Counted from the stretch's first letter, positions 1 to 9,900 are shown. The stretch is DNA of 64,000 nt from Fibrobacter sp. UWR3 (GCF_900143055.1 NZ_FRCW01000001.1:62001-126000); one strand, 5' to 3'. Numbers and translations are program-made. The notes: generated by a model from the sequence alone, not told the origin.

Positions 1-999
1 CATGCTGAAGATTTCGGAGAGGTAGCGACCGTCGAACCCGATGCTGAAGTTGCCTTCGCCGTTGTGCGTCACTGCGAGTGCTTCGCGGGAATCGCCACCG
101 ACATCCGGGTCGCTTGCGCTGAGTTCCATGTTGTTGCCGTCAATCTGCAGGCGCACCTTGTGGGTACGCACGTTCGCCATGGCAATCACGCTGCGCATCT
201 TGTTCTGGAATTCAACCGTGTTCATCTGCACGGTGCGTTCGAAGTTCTGCGGAATCACCGCACGGTAGTTGGGGTACGGTCCTTCGAAGAGCTTCGAGAT
301 AACCTGGGTGGAACCGGTGTTGAAGAGGATGTGCGTTGCAGACGTACGGACCTCGACTGTAGCATCGGGCTTCACCATGTGGAGGATAAGCTGGAGGGCC
401 TTCTTCGGGATGATGGCGCCGTTCGTGAGGTTCGCGCCTTCCTGTTCGATGGAGGCACGGCCCAGACGGTGACCGTCGGTCGCAATCATGGAAATCACGC
501 CGTCCTTGGCTTCAAGATAGACGCCGTTCAGGTTGAGGCGGATAGTGTCGGTCGAGCAGGCGAAGGTCGTCTTTTCGGCGAGGAAAGCGAGTTCGCTTGC
601 GGCAAAGTTGAGGGATTCGCCTTCGGAGACTTCGGGGAACGGCGGGAAGTCGCTCGCGTCGATACCGCTGATGGAGGCCTTGCCCTTCGCGCTCCACTGG
701 ATGGTGGCGAGGTAATCCTGCACGTCGAAGGTCACATTCGTGATGCTCGGGTCGACGAGGCTCTTCACGAGGTCGAGCAGCTTGCGCGCGTTGATGACCA
801 CGGAACCGTCGCGTTCGCCCTGGACTTCGACCTTGACCCTGATACCGAGGTTCAGGTCGGTCGCGCTCACTTCGAGGAAGTTGCCTTCCAGGCGCAGAGC
901 GAAGTTGTTGAGAATCTGGATGGTGGACTTGTTGGGGACTGCGTTGATGGCTGCCTGCAGTACATCCAGGAAAGCGTTCTTTTCGATCACGAACTTCAT
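1..999 (-). CDS. dnaN: DNA polymerase III beta subunit (sliding clamp), 3' end cut by window
   Basis: Encodes the ring-shaped clamp that tethers the replicative polymerase to DNA. The minus strand reads MKFVIEKNAFLDVLQAAINA from 999, followed by the usual clamp landmarks (FALRLEGNFLEVSATDLNLG near residues 33-52, DGHRLGRASIEQ in the middle domain, LSASDPDVGGDSREAL in the third domain). About 333 of the usual 365-375 residues are inside the window, so the C-terminus is missing. A strong ribosome site (AGAGAGGTG) sits 10 bases before the ATG, inside the end of the small upstream gene, so the two are probably translationally coupled. Identification is from sequence recall of the family; very sure. 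Confidence 0.95.
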   Translation of the reverse strand, partial: MKFVIEKNAFLDVLQAAINAVPNKSTIQILNNFALRLEGNFLEVSATDLNLGIRVKVEVQGERDGSVVINARKLLDLVKSLVDPSITNVTFDVQDYLATIQWSAKGKASISGIDASDFPPFPEVSEGESLNFAASELAFLAEKTTFACSTDTIRLNLNGVYLEAKDGVISMIATDGHRLGRASIEQEGANLTNGAIIPKKALQLILHMVKPDATVEVRTSATHILFNTGSTQVISKLFEGPYPNYRAVIPQNFERTVQMNTVEFQNKMRSVIAMANVRTHKVRLQIDGNNMELSASDPDVGGDSREALAVTHNGEGNFSIGFDGRYLSEIFSM

Positions 1000-1002
1000 T
1001 GT

Positions 1003-1155
1003 TTAGGCACCTCTCTGAATAAGCATCGTACCCACGAAGAATACGACCGCAATAATTCCGATAATTACGATAACCCCTTTATTCAGGGCGTTCTTTTTGT
1101 TTGGCGTAAAATTTTTGACGTTCTGCTTAGCGCGTCTGCGTTCGCTTCGGCTCAT
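1003..1155 (-). CDS. Small single-pass membrane protein upstream of dnaN
   Basis: A 50-residue reading frame that starts MSRSERRRAKQNVKNF and ends MLIQRGA. It has a very basic N-terminus (about 10 Lys/Arg in the first 27 residues) and one hydrophobic segment at residues 28-44 (GVIVIIGIIAVVFFVGTML), so it should sit in the inner membrane with the basic tail in the cytoplasm. GGAG lies 8 bases before the ATG. Its stop codon is 3 bases before the dnaN start and the dnaN ribosome site lies inside it, which argues for a real, co-transcribed gene. I do not recognise the family; the function is unknown. Confidence 0.6.
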   Translation of the reverse strand: MSRSERRRAKQNVKNFTPNKKNALNKGVIVIIGIIAVVFFVGTMLIQRGA

Positions 1156-1221
1156 GTTATGTCTCCATTGTTTTTTACAATGAAAAACTACTATTTTTTA
1201 AGGCCGAGCGAGGTAAGATTT

Positions 1222-1488
1222 ATGAACGGAACGGCTCTAAACAAGATAAAAAGCAAGGCGCTGGGGGTTGCCGGCACCGCACTGAGCAGGGTTGAACTGG
1301 CTACGGAAGAAGGTAGGCTCAAAACCAAGTTCCAGTCCCTCGGCCAAAAGCTCTACAAGGCGGTCCAGGGCGACCTTCTTTCCACCATCAAGGACGACCC
1401 GTCGGTGGTGGAACTCATCGGCGACATCGAGGAGACCAAGCGCCGTATCGAAGACCTCGAGACAAAGATTGCCGGAGGGGGCCGCTAG
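1222..1488 (+). CDS. Small coiled-coil protein of unknown function
   Basis: 88 residues, starting MNGTALNKIKSKALGVAG. The first 30 residues could form an amphipathic helix and the C-terminal part (residues 55-85, VVELIGDIEETKRRIEDLET) reads as a charged coiled coil. I chose the ATG at 1222 because AGGTAAG lies just before it, and because the longer open frame upstream is only the antisense shadow of dnaN. It ends 3 bases before the M23 peptidase, so the two are probably one operon. No family recognised. Confidence 0.65.
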   Translation: MNGTALNKIKSKALGVAGTALSRVELATEEGRLKTKFQSLGQKLYKAVQGDLLSTIKDDPSVVELIGDIEETKRRIEDLETKIAGGGR

Positions 1489-1491
1489 CCC

Positions 1492-2322
1492 GTGCGCAAG
1501 CTCGAAGTCCATGTGTTTACGGAACGGACGTCCGGCAGCAAGAACTTCCGGCTGTCGTTCTGGCGCATACTCCTTGTGCCGGTGGCCATACTGCTCGCGG
1601 CAGTCGGGTTTATCCTGTTCTCCCCGACGCAGATTATAGACAACTTAACAACAGACGATATCGTTTCGGTTTACCGCCAGAACAAGGCCATCAAGGAAGA
1701 AATCAAGGGTATCCGCGAGACGGTGGACGAATCTATCCTCAAGGCGGAGGAGACGAAACTCCTGCGCGACAGCACCATGAAGCTGAGCGGGCTCGGGTTT
1801 ACGCTGGACGATGCCCTTGGCGAGGAATCGGTGCCGTTCTCTTCCAGGAAGAGCCTGCGCGAAATCGAGAGCAGCTTCAAGAGGCTCTTGAAGGGAATCG
1901 AGGCGGATTCGGCGCTGGCGGCGCGCTTCCCTGTGATTCACCCGCTCAAGAACGGGCACGCTATAAGGAACCGGTTCGAGATGATTCGCGACCCGTTTAC
2001 CGAGATTGAACTGCCGCACCGCGGGATTGACTACGTGGCCGATGTGGGCGACACGGTGTACGCGACAGGCGCGGGCATCGTGATGGAGGTACGTTCGCAC
2101 CGCGGATTCGGACTCTCGATGAAGATTAGCCACCTGCCGAAGGTCCGCACATTCTACGCGCACCTGGGGCATGCGCTGGTACGCGAGGGCGACGTGGTGC
2201 GCCGTGGCGACCCGATTGCGACCGTCAACGAGAGCGGGCGAGAATCCGGCGTGGGCCTGCATTACGAGATTCGCTTGGACGGCGTGCCCGTGAACCCGGA
2301 AGACTACTTTATTACAAAGTAA
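1492..2322 (+). CDS. M23 family peptidase (LytM/murein endopeptidase-like), membrane-anchored
   Basis: 276 residues from a GTG start. A short cytoplasmic tail, one membrane segment (about residues 24-44), a helical, partly coiled-coil periplasmic stretch (50-140) and a C-terminal M23 domain (about 165-276). M23 enzymes cut peptide bridges in peptidoglycan using zinc. Visible site residues are H176 and D180 (HRGID), H224 (YAHLG) and H257 (LHYEIR). The HxH motif that is normally HLH reads G-L-H: residue 255 is Gly instead of the usual catalytic His. The enzyme may therefore be altered or non-catalytic, like regulatory LytM proteins. Start choice: GTG three bases after the preceding stop, with GGAGGGGG upstream. 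Confidence 0.85.
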   Translation: MRKLEVHVFTERTSGSKNFRLSFWRILLVPVAILLAAVGFILFSPTQIIDNLTTDDIVSVYRQNKAIKEEIKGIRETVDESILKAEETKLLRDSTMKLSGLGFTLDDALGEESVPFSSRKSLREIESSFKRLLKGIEADSALAARFPVIHPLKNGHAIRNRFEMIRDPFTEIELPHRGIDYVADVGDTVYATGAGIVMEVRSHRGFGLSMKISHLPKVRTFYAHLGHALVREGDVVRRGDPIATVNESGRESGVGLHYEIRLDGVPVNPEDYFITK

Positions 2323-2340
2323 ATGATGATTGATAATTGA

Positions 2341-2444
2341 TGATTGATGATGGATGATTAGGATTCGGGTTACGGGATGTTTATTGATGGATAATGGATG
2401 ATTGATGATGGATGATTAGGATTCGCGTTACGGGATGTTTATTG
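2341..2444 (+). repeat. Two-copy 46-base direct repeat
   Basis: Copies at 2341-2386 and 2399-2444 differ at one position (cgggt versus cgcgt) and start 58 bases apart; the flanks are further runs of the same ATGATTGATGATGG-type simple sequence. It fills the gap between the M23 and HAD genes. No coding sense; probably slippage-generated spacer DNA. Confidence 0.7.
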
Positions 2445-2485
2445 CGGGATTGAGAAGTTTATTGCGGGAGGTGTAGAGGTTTATT

Positions 2486-3478
2486 ATGAAACAGGCGCCG
2501 TTTGAACAGAATATTATCGCGATGGTGTGGGACTGCGACAAGACCCTCATCAGTTCGTACATGCAGGAGCCTCTGTTTCGCCACTATGGCGTGGACGGTA
2601 AAACATTCTGGGCCGAGGTGAATGCGCTCAAGGAACGTTACGGCGCGCAGGGCATTTCGGTGAATTCCGATACAAGCTACCTGAACCATATCCTTACCTA
2701 CGTGAAGGCGGGGCTCTTCAAGGGGCTTTCGAACAAGCTGTTGCGCGAGTTCGGCAAGGAACTCGTGTTTTACCCGGGGCTCCCGCAGTTCTTTGGCGAA
2801 ATCAAGAAGCTTGTGGAAGAAGACCCGAAGTACAAGGCGTTCGATATCCGGCTGGAACATTACGTTGTCAGTACCGGGTTTGCGGAGACGATTCGCGGGA
2901 GTTCCATCGCGCCCTACGTGGAGGGCATTTTTGGTTGCGAGTTTATCGAGAACCCGCTGCAGCCCGGTTTTTTGGATGCAGCGGGGGACCTGAAATCGGG
3001 GGCGTCTGCCGCGGAACTTGGCCTGGTTCCGGCCCGCGAGATTTCGCAGGTCGCCTGCGCGCTCGACAACACGAGCAAGACCCGCTACCTGTTCGAGATA
3101 AACAAGGGGAGCAACAAGTATCCCGATTCCATCGACGTGAATTCGGCGATTGCCCGCGAGAGCAGGCGTGTGCCCTTCGAGAACATGGTCTACATTGCGG
3201 ACGGCCCGAGTGACGTGCCCGCGTTCAGCATATTGAACTACAACGGCGGTTCCACCTTTGCGGTGTACCCGAAGGGCGACGTGAAGGCTTTCCGCCAGGT
3301 GGAGGCTCTCCGGCATGCCCAGCGCGTGCAGATGTTCGGCGAGGCGGACTACGTGACGGGTAGCCAGTCGTGGCTGTGGCTGACCGAGAAGGCCCGCGCC
3401 ATCGCCGACCAGATTGTGGCAAGGAAGCAGGCCGCCATCCGCAACAGCGCCGGTGCCCCGCCGTCTCACTTGACGTGA
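2486..3478 (+). CDS. HAD-superfamily phosphatase-like protein
   Basis: 330 residues, cytoplasmic. HAD hydrolases use an Asp nucleophile to remove phosphate. Motif I is D16-C-D18-K-T20; a Ser/Thr motif II lies in VVSTGFAE (about residue 130); motif IV is D239-G-P-S-D243 (IADGPSDVPAF). The length and the large insert between motifs I and II resemble the phosphoserine-phosphatase-like branch, but the substrate cannot be told. Start chosen at ATG 2486 with GGAGG and AGAGG just upstream. It stands alone between a simple repeat and a hairpin-rich spacer. Confidence 0.8.
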   Translation: MKQAPFEQNIIAMVWDCDKTLISSYMQEPLFRHYGVDGKTFWAEVNALKERYGAQGISVNSDTSYLNHILTYVKAGLFKGLSNKLLREFGKELVFYPGLPQFFGEIKKLVEEDPKYKAFDIRLEHYVVSTGFAETIRGSSIAPYVEGIFGCEFIENPLQPGFLDAAGDLKSGASAAELGLVPAREISQVACALDNTSKTRYLFEINKGSNKYPDSIDVNSAIARESRRVPFENMVYIADGPSDVPAFSILNYNGGSTFAVYPKGDVKAFRQVEALRHAQRVQMFGEADYVTGSQSWLWLTEKARAIADQIVARKQAAIRNSAGAPPSHLT

Positions 3479-3480
3479 GC

Positions 3481-3595
3481 ACTCCCACCTAAAGGTGGCC
3501 ATGTACACTAAGGCCTAACGGCCAAGTGTCCAAAGGTCGCCTACATGACCGATTGATATCGGTCGCTTCGTCTCACGTGACTGCTCGTCTGGTTT
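3481..3595. repeat. Hairpin-rich intergenic element
   Basis: At least three stems in a row: CCACC-TAAA-GGTGG (3485-3498), an interrupted stem ACAC..GGCC/GGCC..GTGT (3505-3529), and a perfect GACCGAT-TGAT-ATCGGTC (3547-3564). An outer pairing of GGCCATGTA with TACATGACC may enclose the second. No T-run follows directly. It may be a REP-like cluster or a structured RNA upstream of the RNase G gene. The rest of the gap to 3699 is AT-rich and probably holds the promoter. Confidence 0.5.
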
Positions 3596-3699
3596 AAATA
3601 TCTTTTATTATATTTATATTACCTTTTACGGCGCTCCGGACCCGGATTGCTGTTTTGGGCGTTTTTCTATAAAGTTTTACCATACTTTTAGGATTGTTA

Positions 3700-6600
3700 A
3701 TGACGTATAAGTGCAAACGTGGAATTTTGATTAGTAAGACTCCCTACGAAACGCGCTATGCCATCATGGAAGATGGCGAACTGGCGGAACTCGTGGTCGA
3801 GGGGAGTTCTTCGAATCAGGTCCAGGGTAATATTTATAAGGGTGTCGTACAGAAGGTCGTTCCTGCGGCCGGGCTTGCCTATGTAGATGTAGGGCTCGGC
3901 CAGGACGGTGTCTTGCGGCAAGAGGATGTCTTTGACGCGAAGGCCGCGCTCGAATGCAGGTTCGATGACGACGATTCGGATGCCTACGGGCAGTCCGCCA
4001 TAACCGACGTGCTCCACGAGGGCGACGAGATTATGGTGCAGGTCTCGAAGGAGGCCGCGGGAGGCAAGGGCGTGGGGCTCACCATGCGCGTGACGTTCGC
4101 GGGTAGCCTGTTGGTCTGCATGCCGGGCACGAACTTCATCGGCGTGTCGAAGCGTGAACGTGATATTGCCCGTCGCCGCGAGGTGAAGGGGATGATCAAC
4201 CGCCTCAAGGCCGGCGACGTGGGTTACATCGTGCGTACCTCGGGCATGGAAGCGACGGAGGAAGCCCTCCAGCAACAGATGCAGGAACTCGAGGCCCTCT
4301 GGAACCGCACCAAGGAAAACTATGCGGGTGCCACCGTCGGTACCTGCGTGTACGAGCAGTCCAATTCCGCGGGCCGCGCTATCGGCGAATACTTCAACGG
4401 CAACACCGACTACGTGTACGTGGACAACCGCGACGAGTACTTCTCGCTGCGTGACTACCTGCGCAGCGCCGCTCCCGAGATGCTCGACAAGGTGAAGCTC
4501 TGGAGCTCTAGCGAGAGCCTCTTTGAATATTTCAAGATAGAGAACGACTACGCGCGTTCCCTGCAGCGCCAGGTACCGCTCCCGCGTGGCGGAAACCTCG
4601 TAATCGAGCAGACCGAGGCGCTCATGTCCATCGACGTGAACACGGGCCCCAAGGTGCACGGCAAGGACCAGGGCAAGATTATCCTCGAAACAAACATCGA
4701 CGCCTGCCGCGAGATTGCGAAGCAGCTTAGACTCAGGGATGTGGATGGTTTTGTGATTGTGGACTTCATCGACATGGAGACCGACAACGACCGCGAGATT
4801 ATCTACCAGGAATTTGTGAAGGCCGCCCGCCGCGACAAGGCAATCGTGAAGCCTTCCCCGATTACTCAGTTCGGGCTCATGGAAATTCGCCGCGAACGCG
4901 TGCGCGAAGATTCTTACAAGAGCAAGTTCTGCCCGGTGTGCCGTGGCGGTGGCCGCATTGCCACGCTCGAGTCGGCCCTCGGGACAATCGACCGCTGGAT
5001 GGCGCGTGCCCACTCGAAGGGCGGCCTCAAGCAGGTGACGCTCGTGCTCAGCTCCCCGATGGTGGAGGTGCTGGTGCGTGACCGCGCCCGCATGCTGCAC
5101 TACCTGGAATACAAGCACGACATGAAGGTCGAACTCGTCGAGGACGACCGCGCCCACGTGAACCAGTTCTGGATGTTCAACGACCAGAAGGAAGACATCA
5201 CCGAGCTCTACGACTTCGTGGAGTCCGATGCGCCCGCGAAGCCTACGCGCCCCAAGCGCGGCAACATGCGCGGCCGCAACAAGGTGAAACGCGAAATCCT
5301 CATCAGCAAGACGCCTTACGAGAAGCGTATTGCCATCATGGAAGACGGCGAGCTTGCCGAACTCGTGGTGGAAAGCGTTTCCTCGACCCGCGTGCTCGGG
5401 AATATATACAAGGGCGTGGTGCAGAAGGTATTGCCCGCGCTCAAGGCCGCGTTTATCGATATCGGCATGGAGAAGGCCGGGTTCCTGCACCAGGACGATG
5501 CAATGGACCGCAGTGAACTCCTGCGCCGCGAATACGGTGACGACGATGACGAAGATGGCCCGTCCAAGGAAATCTCTATCGACGAGATTCTGAAGGAAGG
5601 CCAGGAAATCATGGTGCAGGTGGTGAAGGAACCCATCAGCACGAAGGGCGCACGCCTCACGACGCACCTGAGCTTTGCGGGGCGTTTCCTCGTGTGCATG
5701 CCGGGTACCAACTTCATCGGCGTGTCGAAGCGTGAACGCGACCCGGCCAAGCGCCGCGAGTTCAAGAAGGTGGTGCGCCGCCTCAAGGCCCGCGACGTGG
5801 GCTACATCGTGCGTACCAACGGCCTCAACGAATCCGAATTCGAAATCCAGAAGCAGATGCGCGAACTCGAGAGCAAGTGGGAACAGACCAAGTTCAACTT
5901 CGCGAACCAGCCTGCCGAGACCTGCATCTACGAGGAATCCGATTCCATCGAGCAGACCGTGCGCGAATACTTCGGCGAGAACACCGACTACGTGTATATC
6001 GACAACCGCGAGGAATACCTCGCGCTGCGTGACTACCTCAAGGTGCTTTCTCCGGACAAGCTCGACAAGGTGAAGCTCTGGGACAAGAACGAGAGCCTGT
6101 TCGAACATTTCAAGATAGAGAACGACTACGCGCGTTCCCTGCAGCGCCGCATTCCGCTCTACAACGGGGCGAACCTCGTGATCGAGCAGACGGAAGCGCT
6201 CGTCTCCATCGACGTGAATCTCGGGCGTGCCCGCGGCAAGGACAGGAACAAGCTCGCCCTCGAGACGAACTTGGACGCCTGCCGCGAAATCGCGAAGCAG
6301 TTGCGCATGCGCGACGTGGGCGGCCTCATCATCATCAAGTTCATCGAGATGGGCGCGGATTCCGACCGCGATGCCGTGTACCAGGAATTCCGCAAGGCTA
6401 TCCGCCGCGACAAGGCGCCGATTAGCCCTGCGCAGATTAGCCAGTTCGGCATCATGGAAGTTACCCGCAAGCGCGTGCGCGTGAACCTCATGACCGAGAA
6501 GACGGAAATCTGCCCGGTATGCCGTGGCGGTGGCCGCATCGCGACGCTCGAATCCACGATGGGCGAGATTGACCGCTGGATGGCGCGTGCCCGCAACAAG

Positions 6601-6804
6601 GGCAAGCTCCGCGAAATCAACCTGGTGGTAAGCACCATGATGGTCGACGCGCTGTGTGCAGATTCCCTGCGCCTCTACCGTTACCTGGAAGCGAAGCACG
6701 GGATCAAGATAAACCTCGTCGAGGATACCTGCGCCCACGTGAACCAGTTCTGGATGCTCGACCGCAGCAACGAGGACATCACCGAACTCTACGGAAAGGT
6801 ATAG
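3700..6804 (+). CDS. Tandem-duplicated RNase E/G family ribonuclease (two fused RNase G units)
   Basis: 1034 residues, about twice the length of E. coli RNase G (489). Two homologous halves (about 1-520 and 528-1034) each start with the same motif (ILISKTPYE, AIMEDGELAELVVE), an S1 domain (NIYKGVVQKV), a 5'-sensor region (GYIVRT) and a zinc-link motif (CPVCRGGG; C411/C414 and C938/C941). RNase E/G cuts single-stranded RNA with two Mg-binding Asp residues. The first half has both (D312 in SIDVN, D355 in IVDFIDM). The second keeps D838 but has Lys880 where the second Asp should be (IIKFIEM), so it is probably inactive. ATG 3700 is preferred over TTG 3694 because TTTAGGA sits 6 bases before it. 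Confidence 0.92.
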   Translation: MTYKCKRGILISKTPYETRYAIMEDGELAELVVEGSSSNQVQGNIYKGVVQKVVPAAGLAYVDVGLGQDGVLRQEDVFDAKAALECRFDDDDSDAYGQSAITDVLHEGDEIMVQVSKEAAGGKGVGLTMRVTFAGSLLVCMPGTNFIGVSKRERDIARRREVKGMINRLKAGDVGYIVRTSGMEATEEALQQQMQELEALWNRTKENYAGATVGTCVYEQSNSAGRAIGEYFNGNTDYVYVDNRDEYFSLRDYLRSAAPEMLDKVKLWSSSESLFEYFKIENDYARSLQRQVPLPRGGNLVIEQTEALMSIDVNTGPKVHGKDQGKIILETNIDACREIAKQLRLRDVDGFVIVDFIDMETDNDREIIYQEFVKAARRDKAIVKPSPITQFGLMEIRRERVREDSYKSKFCPVCRGGGRIATLESALGTIDRWMARAHSKGGLKQVTLVLSSPMVEVLVRDRARMLHYLEYKHDMKVELVEDDRAHVNQFWMFNDQKEDITELYDFVESDAPAKPTRPKRGNMRGRNKVKREILISKTPYEKRIAIMEDGELAELVVESVSSTRVLGNIYKGVVQKVLPALKAAFIDIGMEKAGFLHQDDAMDRSELLRREYGDDDDEDGPSKEISIDEILKEGQEIMVQVVKEPISTKGARLTTHLSFAGRFLVCMPGTNFIGVSKRERDPAKRREFKKVVRRLKARDVGYIVRTNGLNESEFEIQKQMRELESKWEQTKFNFANQPAETCIYEESDSIEQTVREYFGENTDYVYIDNREEYLALRDYLKVLSPDKLDKVKLWDKNESLFEHFKIENDYARSLQRRIPLYNGANLVIEQTEALVSIDVNLGRARGKDRNKLALETNLDACREIAKQLRMRDVGGLIIIKFIEMGADSDRDAVYQEFRKAIRRDKAPISPAQISQFGIMEVTRKRVRVNLMTEKTEICPVCRGGGRIATLESTMGEIDRWMARARNKGKLREINLVVSTMMVDALCADSLRLYRYLEAKHGIKINLVEDTCAHVNQFWMLDRSNEDITELYGKV

Positions 6805-6863
6805 CGTACCGCGCCCGGCTTGCCGGGCACGCTCGTTTATCGAAGTTCGTTTTAACAAAAACG

Positions 6864-6890
6864 CCCGCGGATTTATCCGCGGGTTTCTTG
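6864..6890. terminator. Bidirectional intrinsic terminator
   Basis: Perfect 8-base stem CCCGCGGA / TCCGCGGG with a TTTA loop (6864-6883), followed by a T-rich stretch on the plus strand and preceded by AACAAAAACG, which gives a T-rich tail on the minus strand. It lies between the convergent RNase G and fibro-slime genes and can serve both. Confidence 0.85.
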
Positions 6891-6906
6891 TTGCAGAAAG
6901 AGAGAG

Positions 6907-9900
6907 CTAGTTCTTTTTCTTCTGGTCGTTTCCGTTCAGGACGTCGCCCAGGTTGATGGCGTTCTTGCCACCACGACGCACGCCCCACAGCAGGTCGCGC
7001 GTGATGTTCGAGGCGGTCCTGTGGCCAACCATCACCTTCACGTGCAGGCGGGCGATGTAGGCGCCCGTACCCACGAGGCGTCCGTCGTCGGCGCGCATGT
7101 TCCACGCGAGGAACAGGTTGCCCGGGTTGGCAAGGCAGCCCGCGTCACCGTAGACTTCCTTGTCGGAGCAGAGGATGGTTCCCGAACTGCCGCCCACGTA
7201 GTTGCCCAGGTGCGTGTAGTAGTGCGTCTCGTACTTGAGCTTCACGTCGTCGGGTTTCGCGAGAGAGAGCGTGCCGTCGCGGAACTGTTCGATGTTGCTT
7301 GCGGTAATCGTGCCGTTCTTGATGGCGTCAATCACTTCTTCGCTCACGCCGGCCTTCTTGAGTTCCTTCTCGGAGATGTTCCCGTCGATGATATCCTGGA
7401 ACAGTGCCCCGACGTCCATGTCGGCCGCGGTCTTGATGTTCATGATGGAATCACGACTCGCCTCAATACCGCGCTGCACGTATTCCTCGAACAGGTCGAG
7501 GTCTTCGTCACTCAGTTTGCTCTTGTAGTTGTCGGCGGTAATCGTGCCTTCGGTAAACCCGTTGACGGCCTCTTCGCTGAACCCGCCTACCGCGCTTGCC
7601 GTGATGCCTGCGATAAGCTGGGCCACGGATTCTTCCTCGGTAATCTCGAGCACGGTGTACGTGGTGTCGTCTTCGCCGCTGTTGAGCAGCGTGGATATAA
7701 GCGCGTCGAGGCTCGCGATGTCTTCGGCGGTCTGTGTCTGGATGAGTTCAGCCACGTCGAAGCCAATCAGGTGGCCCTGCACACCCTTCTCGTCGGAAAC
7801 CTGCTTCGCGTCGGCATCCTTGTTGGTGATGAGGATGGGCTGCGTCGTTGTCGGGTTCTGTACGATCGGGTTGCTGGGGTCAAGCGGCAGCACGTCGGCG
7901 CCGGTAATCTGCATATCCTGCTGGCCCGTGATGCGTACCATCGGCGTGTACTTGTGCGGCTTGTTGCTGCTCATGTCTTCGCCGAGGTTCACCGTGGAGC
8001 CTCCCTGCGGTACAAAGCCTATGGAGTCGCCCACGGAGGGTATCACAGCGTCGTAGGTGCTTACGTTGAACAGCAGAACCATCTTGCTCTGCGAGCTGGA
8101 ATTGCTTGCGCCTACGGGCTTTTCCGGGTCTACGACTTCGCCTGCGCGTACGCAGTGGTACCGGAACATGTCCTTGAAGTGCTCCATCGATTCGCTGGTA
8201 ATCGCCTCGCTGAAGGTGAGTTCCAGTTCGTGCCCGCTCTTGGTAATGCTCTTTACCGCCTGGGTGACAATCGGGTTTACCTTGTCCGTAAGCGGGTCGG
8301 CCGCAATGTGGAAGTGGTAGCCCTTGTTGTTCTCGGTGTAGGTGAACCAGGTGTCGATGCTACCTGTGTACACGTCTTCCTTGCCGCCGGTGAATATCAG
8401 GCTGCTGAAACCGCACGGCTTGTAGGGCTCGCAGGCGCCCTCGGTTACAATCGTGAGTTCAGTCTTGTTCCCGTGGATGTGGAAGTTCTCTTCCTTCTGT
8501 ACCGGGAATCCTTCGCCGAACGCGAACTTCAGGGAGTCTAGGTGGTTCTTGCCGCCGAGTTCCTTGTTGAACGTGATGTGCAGGCTGTCGCCGCGTCCGT
8601 CGCCGTTACGGTCATAGAATTCTGCGCTGGAGATTCTCGGAATAGGCGGTTCCTGGAACACGAGGTTCGTCCATACTGCGGCAGAGGCCGCGGCTCCCTT
8701 CGCCTGTAGCGTCGCGCCCGTTACGGGAGCGTTCGCGATAACGTAGAAGGTCGCCTTGCCCGTGGAGTCGAGCACCACCTTGTTTATGGGCTTGCCGGTC
8801 TCGTCGACGGTCTTCAAGTTCAGGTCAGAGGAATTGAGGTTCACGTTCTGGTTGTAGAGCGTGACCGTCGCCCAGTCCTCGAGGAACATCACCTGTACCT
8901 TGTACATCTCGTACGCCCACTTGCCAATCTGGAGCGTGTCGCCCGAGACCTGTGCGCCGAGCGGCTTCCATTCTTCTGTCGCGTAGACGAGCGTCGGGAT
9001 CTTGTACGGCGGGATGGTAATCCACACGCCGGTCTTCTGCGTCGGGTCGGTCTTCAGGGTGATTTCCAGGTAGTAGTGGCCCGGAGCAAGCCCGTTGTTC
9101 TCGACAATCCTTGCGGAGTCGATGCTGAACTTCGCCCAGCTCTCGTCGATGTTGATGCCTTCGAACCACATGCCTACGGAGTCGAGCAATACGCCCGCTT
9201 CGCCGAGGTTGCCGCCGGTGAGGCGGAAGTTCGAGGGACCTTCGGTGGTATCGACCTGGCCGCCTTCGTTCGCGTCAAAGTCGCAGCTGAGCGCGTCGCC
9301 CTTGGTAATCTGCCAGATGTCGTAGTTCTTGGGGTTCCATGCCTTGCCCATCGCGGCCGCGTTGAGCGAGTCGCTGGTAAGGAATATGCTTGCGTCGGTG
9401 TGCAGGTCCATGGACGTGCGCATCATGAAGTTCGAGGAACTGGTATGGCGTTCCACGTAGAAGATGTGGAACGGGTATTCCTTGCCTTCGACAAGGCCGA
9501 GCGTATCGAGGTCCACGGAACCGACGACTTCGCTATGCTGCCCGCCGAGGTCCACCACCAGGCGGTTGTTGATGAACACCCACACGTCGTCGTCGCCCTT
9601 GAATTCGAACTTCTGGCCGTGGACGTATTCAAACTTTGCCTGGAACTTCATGGTGAAGCCGAAGTTGTGCTTCTTGTTCTTCTTGTCGTTCAGTTGGTCG
9701 AAGAAGATGTTCTTGACCGTCTTGGCGTCATCGAGGTATTCGAGGTCGTCAAGCAGGAAGAACCCGCCTTCCGGGCTGCTGCCGTTCTTCTGGCCGTACC
9801 AGTAGCCTTCCTTGTCAAGTTCAAGATCGACGTCGCGGCAGGCGGAGTTCGTGTATTGCTTGCCGCTTGCATCCTGGCCGATTACGACGGGCAGGAACCA

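Noticed and set aside
1-1221. Possible replication origin near dnaN
   Set aside because: dnaN is often near oriC, but I see no cluster of DnaA boxes, no dnaA gene and no typical AT-rich unwinding element here.
3697-6858. Very long open frame (about 1050 codons) on the minus strand opposite the RNase G gene
   Set aside because: It is the antisense shadow of GC-rich codons; low-complexity Val/His/Ala/Leu composition, no ribosome site, no recognisable domain. The same holds for long antisense frames at 7021-8541, 10983-13634, 30120-33014 and 41050-44271.
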